A stretch of 64,000 nt of DNA from positions 39,978 to 103,977 of the forward strand of contig JBNKNO010000006.1 of assembly GCA_050293885.1 (NCBI GenBank). The letters run 5' to 3'. Of the stretch, positions 44,373 to 52,391 are shown in pieces. Every line of letters starts with the position of its first letter. Position 1 is the stretch's first letter. The notes beneath the pieces are model-generated. The model saw only the letters and a program-made list of their open reading frames with translations, was not told where the DNA came from and did no database searches. The translations under genes were made by a program, and so were the position numbers. Source of the DNA: Nitrogeniibacter sp050293885 (lineage in GTDB: Bacteria > Pseudomonadota > Gammaproteobacteria > Burkholderiales > Rhodocyclaceae).

Positions 44373-44405
44373 GCCGATACAAATGATGTGTGGATTTGTA
44401 TCGGC
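44373..44405. promoter_or_regulatory. 12-bp perfect inverted repeat after ppc
   Basis: GCCGATACAAAT (44373-44384) and ATTTGTATCGGC (44394-44405) flank a 9-base spacer. It begins 15 bases after the ppc stop and ends 62 bases before the next start codon. No T-tract follows on either side. It may be a Rho-assisted mRNA end for ppc or an operator for the downstream gene. Confidence 0.45.
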
Positions 44406-44467
44406 GTGAAACAACTCGCCGATCTCCACGTCCATACTGAAAATGGATATTGGAGGAGTTGGAAACG

Positions 44468-44866
44468 ATGTCAGTCGAGAGTCTGGCTGTTGTGCTTGCG
44501 CTGTTGGCCGCTGCGCTGTGGTTCTGGATGCGAAAAAGCGAACCCGTTGAAGAGGGGGTAGCGGATCACACGCCGTCGCCCTATCACTGTGTTGCCGTCC
44601 TGCCGGGCAAGAACGCATGCCGCACGGCGCAGACACTCAAAGGCATGCGCTTTCTGTCTGCCGAAGCCCCGACACTGCCGCTGGTGAGTTGTGACTGCAC
44701 GAGTTGCGCGTGCACCTTTGCGCATTTTGCCGACCGCCGCCATGGCGACCGCCGCAACGCCTACAGCGCGGAATCACATAGCTTCACGATTCAAGGTCAC
44801 GATGAGCGGCGCAGACGGCGTGGCCGCCGCCAGAGCGACGGCATGCAGGTCGCTCACGGTCTCTGA
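44468..44866 (+). CDS. Small membrane-anchored protein with a CxCxxCxC cluster, unknown function
   Basis: A 132-residue protein. One N-terminal TM helix (about 5-22) is followed by a soluble part holding six Cys: Cys41, Cys51, then Cys75, 77, 80 and 82 in CDCTSCAC. The tail is very basic (DRRHGDRRN, ERRRRRGRRQ) and could bind nucleic acid or acidic lipid. The Cys cluster could hold a metal or iron-sulfur centre. I do not recognise a named family. ATG at 44468 follows GGAGGAG (44452-44458). It faces the convergent algR. Confidence 0.7.
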   Translation: MSVESLAVVLALLAAALWFWMRKSEPVEEGVADHTPSPYHCVAVLPGKNACRTAQTLKGMRFLSAEAPTLPLVSCDCTSCACTFAHFADRRHGDRRNAYSAESHSFTIQGHDERRRRRGRRQSDGMQVAHGL

Positions 44867-44936
44867 GCAAGCGACGCCAATCTGCTGTTGACGGCTTGGC
44901 TTGCGCCACACGCGCTGAGGACTTGGCGTCTGAGGC

Positions 44937-45680
44937 TTAGAGCCCCAGCCCTTCTTTGACCATCGGCCACTGACGACGACTGATGGGCAATTGCTCATCG
45001 AGCCCTTTGAGCACGATCAGCCAACGGCCTTCGCCTTCGTTGGCCTCACGCTCGACACCAGCGATGGCGGCACGCGCCACCAGGCAGTTACGATGGATGC
45101 GCACGAAGCGATCGGGATACGCTTCTTCCAGATGCACCAGGGATTCGTCGAGCAGGAACTCGCGCTCGGCGGTGCGCGCCGTCACGTATTTCTGTTCGGC
45201 GCGCAGGTAGAGCACCGATTCGATCGGCACCAGCAAGATCCGTCCACGCTCGGTCACGCTCAGCGGCTTGGCTTCGGACGCGTTCTCGAGCCCACGCTGA
45301 CGCAGCTTGCGCGCCTTATCGAGCGCTTCGCTCAGTCGCGCCGCGCGCACCGGCTTGACCAGGTAATCCGCCACCGCCAGATCGAAGGCCTGCACCGCGT
45401 ACTGCTCATAAGCGGTCGTGAAGATGACGACCGGCGGGCTCTCCATCTGCTGGAGTTGCTCGGCCAGCGCCACGCCATCCATGCCGGGCATGCGGATATC
45501 GGCCAACACCACATCGGGCGACTCGGCCTCCACCAGACGCACACCTTCCTCGCCGTTGGCGGCGAAGCCGACAATGCGGTTGGGTTGCTCGGTACGCACA
45601 TCGCCCAACAGATCGCGCAGGCGGGCGCGTGCTGGCGCCTCGTCGTCAACCACCAGAATGCGTAGTTCCGGTTGCGTCAT
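44937..45680 (-). CDS. algR: LytTR-type response regulator AlgR
   Basis: A 247-residue regulator with an N-terminal REC domain (phospho-acceptor Asp61 in VVLADIRMPGMDG) and a C-terminal LytTR DNA-binding domain (about 145-245, with DRFVRIHRNCLVAR). AlgR controls twitching, alginate and virulence genes in Pseudomonas; here only the family and the pairing with AlgZ are certain. Its start overlaps the end of algZ by four bases. Confidence 0.9.
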   Translation of the reverse strand: MTQPELRILVVDDEAPARARLRDLLGDVRTEQPNRIVGFAANGEEGVRLVEAESPDVVLADIRMPGMDGVALAEQLQQMESPPVVIFTTAYEQYAVQAFDLAVADYLVKPVRAARLSEALDKARKLRQRGLENASEAKPLSVTERGRILLVPIESVLYLRAEQKYVTARTAEREFLLDESLVHLEEAYPDRFVRIHRNCLVARAAIAGVEREANEGEGRWLIVLKGLDEQLPISRRQWPMVKEGLGL

Positions 45681-46747
45681 GACTTCACCCTCCGGTAGGG
45701 GAAACGGAGCTTGACGGCATAGCGTCCGCCGCGACGATCAATCGACATATCCGCCTCCAGATCGAAGAATAGTGCCAACCGCTCGCGAATGTTTGCCTGC
45801 GCCATACGGTTACCCCGCTGGGATCGGGGCGTATCGACGATGGGATTACTCACCTCGATGACCACCTCACTCCCGCGACGGGCAACCCGAACGGCAATAT
45901 CTCCTGGCTGCGGCGACGGCTCGATTCCGTGATATACGGCATTTTCGAGCAAAGGTTGAAGCAGCAATGGCGGCACCAACGCCGCAATCGGGCGAAACTC
46001 CAGATCCCAATTGACGATCAGGCGATCGCCCAGACGCAGGCGTTCGACGTCAAGATAGCGCACGCACAGGTCGATTTCATCATCCAGCGGCACCAGATCC
46101 TTGTGCTCTTTCATGAGCACGCGAAACATTTCGGCGATTTCTTCGAGCACGCGCTCTGCCCGCTTTGGGTCTTCGCGAATCACCCCCAGCACGCCGTTGA
46201 GACTGTTGAACAGGAAGTGCGGGCGAATCCGTGCCGTGAGCGCATGCAGACGTGCCTCGGTCAAGGCCGGAGAATACAAGCGCCCCCGATAATCGAAATA
46301 GGCCATGCAAGCGAGCGCGGCGAGTGCCCCCCAACCCGCCCAGCGCCATGGCACGACGCCCGAGCTTGCGCCAAACAGCGGGTAGGTCAAAAAGGCCACC
46401 GCAAGCGCCAATACGGTCACGGCGATCCACACGCGCACCGGTGCCATGCGCCCGAGTAGCGGCTCGATCCCATACAGGCAGAGCACCACCAGGAACAGCG
46501 GCAATTCGACGGCGCCCGCCATCGACAGCAACGCACCGGGCCATTCACGCGGCGCATCGACACGAATGAATACCGTCAATGCCGCGATCGCATTGACGAG
46601 AACAACCACCCGGAGAATCACACCGATGTTCCGGAAGTCCGGCAGCGCACCGGGAGTGGCGAGAGCGCGTGGCTTTTGACTTATACTTTGCCTCTTTCGG
46701 GGGGCGACCCTCGGGGCCGCGGCATGAGTTTGAAGCAGGCCCCGCAA
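45677..46747 (-). CDS. algZ: AlgZ/FimS-type membrane sensor histidine kinase
   Basis: A protein of about 356 residues. The LPDFRN segment near the N-terminus, typical of AlgZ/FimS, is followed by about four TM helices (roughly 45-155). The LytS-type His_kinase domain carries the phospho-His in IRPHFLFNSLNGV, and the ATPase part has QPLLENAVYHGI. Like other AlgZ proteins it lacks canonical kinase G-boxes (NIRERLALFF in place). The start is TTG at 46747, with GGAGG 7 bases upstream. GTG at 46621 would delete the LPDF segment. It is divergent from argH, and the 56-base gap between them is shared promoter space. Confidence 0.87.
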   Translation of the reverse strand: MRGLLQTHAAAPRVAPRKRQSISQKPRALATPGALPDFRNIGVILRVVVLVNAIAALTVFIRVDAPREWPGALLSMAGAVELPLFLVVLCLYGIEPLLGRMAPVRVWIAVTVLALAVAFLTYPLFGASSGVVPWRWAGWGALAALACMAYFDYRGRLYSPALTEARLHALTARIRPHFLFNSLNGVLGVIREDPKRAERVLEEIAEMFRVLMKEHKDLVPLDDEIDLCVRYLDVERLRLGDRLIVNWDLEFRPIAALVPPLLLQPLLENAVYHGIEPSPQPGDIAVRVARRGSEVVIEVSNPIVDTPRSQRGNRMAQANIRERLALFFDLEADMSIDRRGGRYAVKLRFPYRRVKS

Positions 46748-46803
46748 TCGCGGTCCTCCCGCCTCAGCAAAATCCAACCAACCTGGCAATTTTTCTCCGC
46801 ATT

Positions 46804-48207
46804 ATGGCAGATCAGCAAAACAACCGGGATGACAGCGGCAAGGCCTGGTCAGGTCGTTTTTCCGAGCCCGTCTCCGACCTTGTGATGCGCTACACCGCAT
46901 CCGTCTTCTTCGACCAACGCATGGCCATGCAGGACATCCGCGGCTCGCTCGCCCATGCCAAGATGCTGGCACGACAGGGCATCATCGGCGAGCAGGATCT
47001 CGCCGACATCGAACGCGGCATGACGCAACTGCGCGGCGAAATCGAACGCGGCGAATTCCAGTGGTCGCTGCCGGACGAAGACGTCCACCTCAATATCGAA
47101 AAGCGCCTCACGGCCTTGATCGGTGACGCCGGCAAGCGCCTGCACACCGGCCGTAGCCGCAACGATCAGGTGGCCACCGACATTCGCCTATGGCTGCGCG
47201 ATGCCATCGACCAGATCACCGTTTTGCTGGCCGACTTCCAACGCGCACTGCTCGATCTGGCCGAGGCCAACGCCGACACGCCGCTCCCCGGCTTCACGCA
47301 TCTGCAGGTCGCTCAGCCGGTCACCTTCGGCCATCACCTCATGGCCTATTGCGAGATGGCCCGACGCGACGCCGAGCGTTTCGCCGACTGCCGCAAACGC
47401 GTCAACCGCCTGCCGCTGGGCGCGGCGGCGCTGGCTGGTACGTCCTACCCCATCGACCGCGAGTTCGTCGCTACCGAGCTGGGCTTCGACGAAGTGTGCG
47501 AGAACTCGCTCGACGCCGTGTCCGATCGCGACTTCGCCATCGAATTCTGCGCCGCCGCCTCGCTGCTGATGGTCCATCTGTCGCGCCTCTCGGAAGAGCT
47601 CATCCTGTGGATGAGCCCGCGCGTGGGCTTCATCGACCTGGCCGACCGCTTCTGCACCGGCAGCTCGATCATGCCGCAGAAGAAAAACCCCGACGTGCCC
47701 GAGCTGGTGCGCGGCAAGACCGGCCGTGTCAACGGCAGCCTGATCACCCTGCTCACCCTCATGAAAGGCCAGCCGCTGGCCTACAACAAGGACAACCAGG
47801 AAGACAAGGAACCGCTGTTCGACACCGCCGACACGGTGATCGACACGCTGCGCATCTACACCGACATGATTCCGGGCATTCGCGTCAAGGCCGATGCCAT
47901 GCGCGATGCGCTGCGCCAGGGTTTCGCCACCGCCACCGATCTGGCCGACTACCTGGTCAAGAAAGGCGTGCCCTTCCGCGATGCCCACGAAGTGGTCGCC
48001 CGCGCCGTGCGCGCGGCCGAAACCCGCGGCTGCGACCTCCCCGATCTGCCGCTGACCGATCTGCGTACCTTCTCCGATCTGATCGACGAGGACGTCTATC
48101 AGGTGCTGACGGTGGAAGGCGCGCTGAGCAGTCGCAACCACATCGGCGGCACCGCGCCGGCACAGGTGCGCGCCGCCATCGCTCGCGCACGAAAACGGCT
48201 GGGTTAA
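46804..48207 (+). CDS. argH: Argininosuccinate lyase
   Basis: A 467-residue lyase of the fumarase/aspartase superfamily, the last step of arginine synthesis. Motifs: KAWSGRF at the N-terminus, TGRSRNDQVATD, GFTHLQVAQPVTFGHH (catalytic His) and the signature GSSIMPQKKNPD. ATG at 46804 matches the usual N-terminus, though no strong Shine-Dalgarno precedes it. A TATACT -10 at 46682-46687 is possible. It is adjacent to the kinase-cNBD gene (4-base gap). Confidence 0.97.
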   Translation: MADQQNNRDDSGKAWSGRFSEPVSDLVMRYTASVFFDQRMAMQDIRGSLAHAKMLARQGIIGEQDLADIERGMTQLRGEIERGEFQWSLPDEDVHLNIEKRLTALIGDAGKRLHTGRSRNDQVATDIRLWLRDAIDQITVLLADFQRALLDLAEANADTPLPGFTHLQVAQPVTFGHHLMAYCEMARRDAERFADCRKRVNRLPLGAAALAGTSYPIDREFVATELGFDEVCENSLDAVSDRDFAIEFCAAASLLMVHLSRLSEELILWMSPRVGFIDLADRFCTGSSIMPQKKNPDVPELVRGKTGRVNGSLITLLTLMKGQPLAYNKDNQEDKEPLFDTADTVIDTLRIYTDMIPGIRVKADAMRDALRQGFATATDLADYLVKKGVPFRDAHEVVARAVRAAETRGCDLPDLPLTDLRTFSDLIDEDVYQVLTVEGALSSRNHIGGTAPAQVRAAIARARKRLG

Positions 48208-48211
48208 GGCC

Positions 48212-49492
48212 ATGGAACGGCTGGGCAAGTACGAGCTGAAGGATCTGCTCGGCGAGGGGGCCACCAGTGCGGTGTATCTTGCCTACGACCCGTTTTCGCA
48301 GCGCGAGGTCGCCGTCAAGCGCATCTACCCCGAAGTGCTGCGCGACCCCGATCGCGGCCGCCTCTACCGCCATCTGCTGATCAACGAAGCCTCGCTCGCC
48401 GGCCGTCTTTCACACCCGCACATCACCCAGATCTACGACGCACTGGTCGATGACGAAGACGGCTATGTGGTGATGGAATACGTCCCCGGCGGCACGCTCG
48501 AGCAATTCTGCCGCCCCGACTCGCTCCTCCCGTTCGATCGCATCATCGAGATCATCTTCAAGGCCACCCGCGCGCTCGATTACGCCTACCACCAAGGCAT
48601 CACCCACCGCGACATCAAGCCGGCCAACATCCTCATGAACAGCCCGCAGGGGCAGGACATCAAACTGTCCGATTTTGGTGCGGCGCTGTTCACTGCCGCC
48701 GACACCACGCAGATTTCCGGCGTCGGCTCGCCTGCCTACATGTCGCCCCAGCAAGTGCGCGAAATGCCACTCACGCACCAGACCGACATCTACTCGCTGG
48801 GCGTGGTCATGTACCAGTTGCTGACAGGCCGCCTGCCCTTCGAAGCGACCAACAACTACAGCCTGCTGTACCGCATCGCCAACGAGGCGCCGCCCTCCCC
48901 GACCGCCTTGCGCCCCGAGGTACCCGAGGAACTGGACGCCATCGTCCAGCGTGCCACCCAAAAGGAGTTGACCGACCGCTACGAGACCTGGGTCGAGTTC
49001 TCGCACGATCTGGCCCACGCCTTCCGCAACATCGGCCTGTCGTCTCGCAAGAGTGCGGTATCCGACACGCAGAAGTTCCAGACCCTGCGCAGCCTGACCT
49101 TCTTCCGCGAATTTTCCGATGTGGAAATCTGGGAGGTCGTCCGTTTTTCCGAATGGCGATTCTCCCAACCCGGCACCGTGGTATTGAAGGAAGGCGAACC
49201 CGGCGATCATTTCTGCTTCCTGGCACGAGGAGAAGCACGGGTCACCAAACACGGCCGCCTGCTCCACTTGCTCACCCCGGGCGACTGCTTCGGCGAAATG
49301 GCGGTGTTCTCCGCCGGCAGCGGCGTACGCACCGCCTCCATCGAAGCCAGCACCGAGGTCGAAATCATCACCGTGCGCTCACGTGCACTGCAACGCGCCT
49401 CCGACGCCTGTCGCATGCATTTCTACAAAGCCTTCCTCGAAGTGCTCGCCACGCGCCTGTCGATGACCAGCGCCCGCTACGCCAACGTGTAA
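48212..49492 (+). CDS. Ser/Thr protein kinase fused to a C-terminal cyclic-nucleotide-binding domain
   Basis: A 426-residue cytoplasmic protein with no TM helix. The Hanks-type kinase domain (about 7-270) has glycine loop LGEGATSAVYLA, VAVK (Lys36), catalytic HRDIKPAN (Asp134), DFG (154-156) and GSPAYMSPQQ, so all key residues are present. The C-terminal cNMP-binding domain (about 292-410) has phosphate-cassette features, FGEMAVFSAGSGVRTAS, with Glu and Arg in the cNMP-contact positions. This suggests a kinase gated by cAMP, cGMP or a similar ligand. It begins 4 bases after argH and overlaps the next gene by one base (TAATG). Confidence 0.9.
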   Translation: MERLGKYELKDLLGEGATSAVYLAYDPFSQREVAVKRIYPEVLRDPDRGRLYRHLLINEASLAGRLSHPHITQIYDALVDDEDGYVVMEYVPGGTLEQFCRPDSLLPFDRIIEIIFKATRALDYAYHQGITHRDIKPANILMNSPQGQDIKLSDFGAALFTAADTTQISGVGSPAYMSPQQVREMPLTHQTDIYSLGVVMYQLLTGRLPFEATNNYSLLYRIANEAPPSPTALRPEVPEELDAIVQRATQKELTDRYETWVEFSHDLAHAFRNIGLSSRKSAVSDTQKFQTLRSLTFFREFSDVEIWEVVRFSEWRFSQPGTVVLKEGEPGDHFCFLARGEARVTKHGRLLHLLTPGDCFGEMAVFSAGSGVRTASIEASTEVEIITVRSRALQRASDACRMHFYKAFLEVLATRLSMTSARYANV

Positions 49493-50379
49493 TGAACGAG
49501 GCCCATGCCCGAACCGTTCAAGCCGCGATTCGCCAGGCCATCGGCAACGACTTTGCCGTCGAATCGCTGACGCCGGTACAAGGCGGCAGCATTCACACCT
49601 GCTACCGGGTCGACGGCAACGGCACCCGCTTCTTCGCCAAAGTGGGCAGCTTTGCCTGCGCACCGATGTTCGACGCGGAGGCCGATGGCCTTGCTGCACT
49701 GCGCGACACCCAGGCCTTCCACGTGCCCAAGCGCATCTTTTGCGGGCAGATCGACGACGCCGCCTGCCTGATACTCGAACACCTCGACCTGCACCCCCTC
49801 ACCGAACGCCAACACGGCATAGCGGCCGGCGAGGCATTGGCGCGCCTGCATCAGATTCACGGCGACGCCTACGGCTGGCCGACGGACAACTACCTCGGCC
49901 GCACCCCGCAAAGCAACACCCCGAGCGCCACGTGGGCCACTTTCCTGGCGGAGCGTCGCCTCGGTCCGATGTTCGAACGCGCGCTCGAACAGGGTTTCGA
50001 CAGTCTCAAGAAGCCCGGGCGCACGCTGCTTGAACGCATCCCCGCGCTACTGGTCGACCACGCCCCGCCTGCCGCCCTGCTGCACGGCGACCTCTGGCAC
50101 GGCAACATCGGCGTGCTCGCCGACGGACGCCCCGTCGTGTTCGATCCGGCGGTCAGCCGCGGCGACCCGGAATTCGATCTGGCCATGACCATGCTGTTCG
50201 GCGGTTTTCCGGACAGCTTCTACGCCGCCTACCGACAACAGTGCCCGCCCCTGCCCGGCCACGAAGTACGCGAGCGCCTGTACCGGCTCTACCACGTCCT
50301 CAACCATCTCATCCTCTTTGGCCGTGGTTACCTCGGCGAAGCCGAACGGCTGATCTCCTGGTTGCTTGACCGACGTTGA
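49492..50379 (+). CDS. Fructosamine/ketosamine-3-kinase family protein
   Basis: A 295-residue small-molecule kinase of the FN3K family. It has an APH-like fold: GGSIHTCYRVDG (nucleotide loop), FFAKVG (Lys), HGDLWHGNIG (catalytic loop), VFDPAVSRGDPEFDLAM (metal). The family phosphorylates fructosamine or ribulosamine adducts on proteins, triggering deglycation. Bacterial members such as YniA usually stand alone. Here it is translationally coupled (TAATG) to the Ser/Thr kinase-cNBD gene, so a joint role is possible. Confidence 0.88.
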   Translation: MNEAHARTVQAAIRQAIGNDFAVESLTPVQGGSIHTCYRVDGNGTRFFAKVGSFACAPMFDAEADGLAALRDTQAFHVPKRIFCGQIDDAACLILEHLDLHPLTERQHGIAAGEALARLHQIHGDAYGWPTDNYLGRTPQSNTPSATWATFLAERRLGPMFERALEQGFDSLKKPGRTLLERIPALLVDHAPPAALLHGDLWHGNIGVLADGRPVVFDPAVSRGDPEFDLAMTMLFGGFPDSFYAAYRQQCPPLPGHEVRERLYRLYHVLNHLILFGRGYLGEAERLISWLLDRR

Positions 50380-50615
50380 ACTGCACGCATCGTGCCTGTC
50401 GAATCATTTGACACTTCTTTCGATCGCATTTGCACATCAGAAAAAATTCCATAGTTTTCAACGGATTACGGCGGCAAAAATTTCGGCATCAATATTGCTT
50501 CAATTTAGTCAGTCGCCATTGATGGCATGACATGAATCACAGACGGGTTTGCAGCGCACAGCTATACTCAGTGCATGCTCGCAACCTGCCAAATTGCCGA
50601 AAAGCGAAAACACCT
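50380..50615 (+). promoter_or_regulatory. AT-rich leader region of the Tat/PqqD/HprK module
   Basis: These 236 bases are clearly more AT-rich than the surroundings. They hold an isolated perfect TTGACA (50408-50413) without a good -10. A 12-bp palindrome, GCCAT-TG-ATGGC, lies at 50515-50526. A -10-like TATACT (50563-50568) sits 47 bases before the start codon but has no good -35. The weak promoter plus a palindrome suggest regulated rather than constitutive expression. Confidence 0.4.
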
Positions 50616-51161
50616 ATGAGCCAAAACGATCAGACCACCAAGCCTTCCGTTTCGGACAGCCGCCGACGACTCATCCAGGGCGGCATTGCTGGCGCGCCTT
50701 TGCTGATGGTGCTCAAGAGCACGCCGGCGCTGGCAACCTATAGCTGCAAGCAACCGTCCGGCTTCTCGGTCTCCGGGAACCTGAGCCAGCCCGGCAGCCA
50801 GACTTGCGATCAGTACTACAAGCAACCGTCACAGTGGTATGCCGACTGCACCGGCTACAGCGCTCCCTGGTGGAAGGACAAGCTGGTCAAAGACACCCTC
50901 GGCGCTTGTGGCTACAACTCGGTGCATGACAACAAGACCATGAAGGACGCGCTGAACGACGGCGACGAGTTCCTTAAATACTGCGCAGGCGCTTGGGCAA
51001 ACGCGAAAACCGGCGGATATACGGTGCCCGACACCGAAGTGTGCAAGATGTGGAGTCTCGGCCCCAATCGCAACTACGATGCGGTGACCTATCCCTCGGT
51101 GAAATGGGGCAAGGGCGAAATCACCACCTACATCAAATACACGATGGGCATGCCCACCTGA
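50616..51161 (+). CDS. Tat-exported six-cysteine protein, unknown function
   Basis: A 181-residue protein. The N-terminal 40 residues form a Tat-like signal: polar n-region, SRRRLI (residues 15-20), weakly hydrophobic core and ALA cleavage near residue 40. The mature part (about 141 residues) is rich in Tyr, Trp, Gly and Lys. It contains exactly six Cys (44, 64, 78, 98, 123, 143), fitting three disulfides. I do not recognise a family. It lies 8 bases upstream of the PqqD-like gene, in the position where a modification substrate would be expected; that role is inference. ATG at 50616 is chosen over the frame start at 50532 because the signal peptide begins there, but the ribosome-binding site is weak. 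Confidence 0.72.
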   Translation: MSQNDQTTKPSVSDSRRRLIQGGIAGAPLLMVLKSTPALATYSCKQPSGFSVSGNLSQPGSQTCDQYYKQPSQWYADCTGYSAPWWKDKLVKDTLGACGYNSVHDNKTMKDALNDGDEFLKYCAGAWANAKTGGYTVPDTEVCKMWSLGPNRNYDAVTYPSVKWGKGEITTYIKYTMGMPT

Positions 51162-51169
51162 TCGCAACA

Positions 51170-51502
51170 ATGCCGGATTCACCGAGACAGGCCGACGAAG
51201 CACGTTATCGCGTGCGCAACGTCGGCCTGATTCATTGGAAGGAACTGGATCAAGGCTGGGCGGGCTACACCGAGCAGACCGGCCAGACCTTCGTCATCGA
51301 CCCCTTGTCCCGCTTCCTGTGGGACTGCATTGAAAGCGCAGATTGCGGCTGCACGTCGACGGAGCTCTGCGCGCAGGTCCACAGCGTGGCAGACGACACA
51401 CCCGAGTCGGAACTGCCTGGGCGAGTCGATACAGCCATCGGTATACTGAGCCGCGCCGAGCTGATCGAGACCGCCCCACTTGAACCTCTCCCATCTGACT
51501 GA
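51170..51502 (+). CDS. PqqD-like protein (HPr-rel-A system type)
   Basis: A 110-residue protein with the PqqD/RRE pattern: a beta-hairpin around WKELDQGWAGYTEQTGQTFVI, then LDPxxRFLWDCI-type helices. PqqD-fold domains bind leader peptides of substrates and hand them to modifying enzymes. Followed by an HprK-related kinase and a nucleotidyltransferase, it fits the three-gene HPr-rel-A arrangement known from family databases. No radical-SAM enzyme, the usual PqqD partner, is nearby. It also carries three closely spaced Cys (SADCGCTSTELC). The last 23 bases overlap the kinase gene. Confidence 0.8.
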   Translation: MPDSPRQADEARYRVRNVGLIHWKELDQGWAGYTEQTGQTFVIDPLSRFLWDCIESADCGCTSTELCAQVHSVADDTPESELPGRVDTAIGILSRAELIETAPLEPLPSD

Positions 51503-52391
51503 CACACAACTGGCAGAACGACTGCGTTCTAGTGGCGTGCGCCTGAAGACCGGCGACTTCGTATTCTCCATTCGCAGTGCGCTTCCACAAATTCGCGAAG
51601 GGCTGCGTCTGCTGCACGCGAATACACCGCTCGCGGCGGACGACCAGTTTGTCGATTATCACATTGCCATCAACGCGGGAAATCCGCTGCGCCAATGGCT
51701 GCGGCCACAAGCGCGATTCGAAGTGGACGGCGTCGAACCGTTCAAGCCGCTCCCCGGCAACCAGGCGCTACCCATGCTCGAGTGGGGCATGAACTGGTGC
51801 CTGACCGCTTACGGACACCATCAACTCGTCATTCACGCCGCTGCCGTGGCGCGCAATGGCCGGGCTGTCATCCTGCCCGCGCCGCCGGGGTCGGGGAAGA
51901 GCACGCTGTGTGCCGCGCTGGTCAATCGTGGCTGGCAGTTGTTGTCCGATGAACTCACCCTGATCGACCTCGACACCGGCCTGATCCATCCGTTGGCACG
52001 GCCGGTCAATCTCAAGAACGCATCGATTCCGATCATGCAGGCGTACGCGCCCGAGGCCGTGTTCAGCACCCCGGTCGAGGACACCAGCAAAGGCACCGTC
52101 TGCCTGATGCGCGCCCCTGCGGAGAGCGTCGAGCGGGCAGACCAACCCGTACCGCCGGCGTGGATCGTCCTGCCGAAATACACCGCAGGCGCATCCGCAC
52201 AGCTGACGCCGCGCACACAAGCGCAGAGCTTTCTCGCGCTGGCTGACAACGCGATGAACTACCACATCCTCGGCGAAACCGGCTTCCACGCGATTGGCCG
52301 CCTGATCGACGAATGTGCGCTGTACGACTTCGAATACAGTCGCCTGGATGACGCGATCGCCATCTTCGACCGACTCGCCGCCGATGCCTGA
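51480..52391 (+). CDS. HPr-kinase-related P-loop kinase A
   Basis: A 303-residue protein whose C-terminal half resembles the HPr kinase/phosphorylase catalytic core. Walker A is PAPPGSGKST (134-143), followed by the acidic LLSDELTLID (about 155-164). The N-terminal about 110 residues are family-specific. HPr itself is not encoded here, so the target is unknown and may be the neighbouring protein or a small molecule. The start is TTG at 51480, inside the end of the PqqD-like gene; no better start keeps the domain, and the Shine-Dalgarno is weak. Its end overlaps the next gene by 8 bases. Confidence 0.82.
   Translation: MNLSHLTDTQLAERLRSSGVRLKTGDFVFSIRSALPQIREGLRLLHANTPLAADDQFVDYHIAINAGNPLRQWLRPQARFEVDGVEPFKPLPGNQALPMLEWGMNWCLTAYGHHQLVIHAAAVARNGRAVILPAPPGSGKSTLCAALVNRGWQLLSDELTLIDLDTGLIHPLARPVNLKNASIPIMQAYAPEAVFSTPVEDTSKGTVCLMRAPAESVERADQPVPPAWIVLPKYTAGASAQLTPRTQAQSFLALADNAMNYHILGETGFHAIGRLIDECALYDFEYSRLDDAIAIFDRLAADA

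Noticed and set aside
42499..44382. Long minus-strand open frame antisense to ppc
   Set aside because: Gln/Val/Gly-rich shadow; ppc is certain.
44873..44930. GACGCCAA/TTGGCGTC inverted repeat between the Cys-cluster gene and algR
   Set aside because: An 8-bp stem with 42 bases between the arms and no T-tract. Too weak to call a terminator or operator.
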